From positions 53,373 through 117,372 of the forward strand of contig DASUJH010000004.1 in assembly GCA_036279355.1 (NCBI GenBank): a stretch of 64,000 nt of DNA, given 5' to 3'. Shown in pieces: positions 63,147 to 64,000 of the stretch (positions are counted from its first letter, which is position 1; every line of letters begins with the position of its first letter). The notes under the pieces were generated by a model, which was given only the letters and a program-made list of their open reading frames with translations, made no database searches and was not told the origin of the DNA. A program made the translations under genes and the position numbers. This DNA comes from Gemmatimonadales bacterium (GTDB taxonomy: Bacteria; Gemmatimonadota; Gemmatimonadetes; Gemmatimonadales; GWC2-71-9).

Positions 63147-64000
63147 TCAGCGATGCATCCGCATGGTGGAATCCGCCGTCATGCCGGGCATGTGCCACTC
63201 GTCGGGCGTCGTCACGTTGCGGGCCGGGTCCTGGTACTCGGCGAGCGCCGCGTAGATCACCTCGCGCTTCCGGTCGTGCGGCACCTTGTCGGACGCGAGG
63301 ATGTCCGAGATGATGTCGTGCATCATGTGCAGGTTGTCGAAGATGGCCGCGGCGCGCGGATGCGCGGCGGCGAAGTGCGGGGCCACGGCCGCGGTCATCG
63401 GCATGGTCCTGGGAAAGTTATGCGGCGGGTCCTTCACCATCGTCCAGAAGCGCGCGACCGCCGCCTGGACACCCGCCTTCTTCTCGCCGGTCGTCCGCCC
63501 CACGATCAGCGGCTCGTAGAGCCCCACCTGGAGCCAGTGGTACGCCCAGATGAGCCCGTTGAACTTGGGGAACCCGTTCCGGAACGCCTGGCTGTAGTAC
63601 TGCCCGTCCATCAGCGTCATCGACTTGGGCACCGCGACGAAGGCCGACCCGGTGTTGCTCAGGTAGTAATCGGTGATGCGCTCGATGAGCGAGTCGCGCG
63701 CCGCGGGTGAGAGGCGCTCGTCCGCATAGATGTCGTAGATCTGCCGATGCAGTACGTGGGCCCAGTCGAACATGAGCTTGGCCTTCCACGCGATCTTGGC
63801 GTAGCTCGGCTCGATCACCTCCTCGGCGATGGCGAATCGCGGGGGGTGGACCAGCAGGTCGGTCGTGAGATAGGTGAACTGCTTCTGCTCCAGCTCGCGC
63901 TCGAGGTCCTCGGGCCGGGTGTAAAGCGTCTCGTAGAGAATGGCGTGCCCGTAATCGAACGCGTTGAAGAGCCGGCCGGCGGCGTTGTACCGCTGGAGGA
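63147..64000 (-). CDS. Unknown protein with Met/His-rich end, 5' end outside window
   Basis: The frame stays open to the right edge, so the gene is truncated at its 5' end; about 283 residues are visible. It is helix-rich, with many His, Tyr and Trp (FDYGHAILYETLY, WAHVLHRQIYDIYADERLS, NGLIWAYHWLQVGLYEP, NLHMMHDIISDILAS), and ends MPGMTADSTMRMHR. The Met/His-rich tail could bind copper. An internal GTG at 63818 is not needed as a start. I do not recognise the family. Confidence 0.65.
   Translation of the reverse strand, partial: LQRYNAAGRLFNAFDYGHAILYETLYTRPEDLERELEQKQFTYLTTDLLVHPPRFAIAEEVIEPSYAKIAWKAKLMFDWAHVLHRQIYDIYADERLSPAARDSLIERITDYYLSNTGSAFVAVPKSMTLMDGQYYSQAFRNGFPKFNGLIWAYHWLQVGLYEPLIVGRTTGEKKAGVQAAVARFWTMVKDPPHNFPRTMPMTAAVAPHFAAAHPRAAAIFDNLHMMHDIISDILASDKVPHDRKREVIYAALAEYQDPARNVTTPDEWHMPGMTADSTMRMHR

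Overview
The window is a GC-rich (roughly 70%) bacterial chromosome segment, densely packed, with very many stop/start overlaps of the ATGA or GTGA type. Outer-membrane machinery (a TolC-type channel, a tripartite RND pump, a large beta-barrel protein) shows a diderm. The base composition together with a 1015-residue Asp-box protein, a HExxH/propeller/barrel outer-membrane protein, a SYLF protein and Big_1-type surface proteins is what I would expect of Gemmatimonadota. That assignment is inference; no rRNA or other taxonomic marker is present. No tRNA, rRNA, CRISPR array, insertion sequence or prophage was seen, and no gap between genes exceeds 300 bases.

Region 1 (1-15.4 kb) is a carbohydrate locus. 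After a partial lipoprotein gene comes one long translationally coupled operon: two NAD-sugar epimerases, a medium-chain dehydrogenase, a Gfo/Idh/MocA oxidoreductase, a GT4 glycosyltransferase, three CgeB-like glycosyltransferases, a SAM methyltransferase, and a 770-residue protein that looks like a fusion of phosphoribosyltransferase, kinase and HAD phosphatase domains. It meets a convergent three-gene operon: a fourth CgeB-like glycosyltransferase, a sugar-phosphate nucleotidyltransferase, and a glycoside-hydrolase-like protein whose two barrel halves appear in swapped order. Together these look like a complete make, activate, transfer and modify system for an unidentified glycan or glycoconjugate.

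Region 2 (15.4-33.6 kb) is mixed: a histidine phosphatase, an ABC exporter, a VapBC module, a TMEM175-like channel, a DUF2283 protein, an aminotransferase, a catalytically degenerate DEAD-box-like protein with a DbpA RNA-binding domain, an RHH/nucleotidyltransferase pair, a cation/proton antiporter, thymidine kinase, dephospho-CoA kinase, the Asp-box protein, a HicAB module, and glycine-cleavage gcvH-gcvP.

Region 3 (33.6-53.5 kb) holds the peptidase/propeller/barrel protein; a glycogen-related GT4 plus debranching enzyme; a coupled series of PLP sulfhydrylase, CoA-binding protein, PIG-L deacetylase, GT4 and GNAT; a hybrid histidine kinase; a lipoprotein; a YpfJ-type metallopeptidase; glgC; a SYLF protein; an Ig-repeat protein; and two small membrane proteins.

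Region 4 (53.6-64 kb) is a minus-strand five-gene operon (response regulator, sensor kinase, TolC, adaptor, RND pump), flanked by DUF2231, DUF2171, a PEBP-family protein and a partial gene of unknown function.

Three intergenic hairpin elements (near 21.07, 33.49 and 62.43 kb) share one core sequence, while their outer stems differ in sequence but still pair. They are a candidate structured-element family of this genome.
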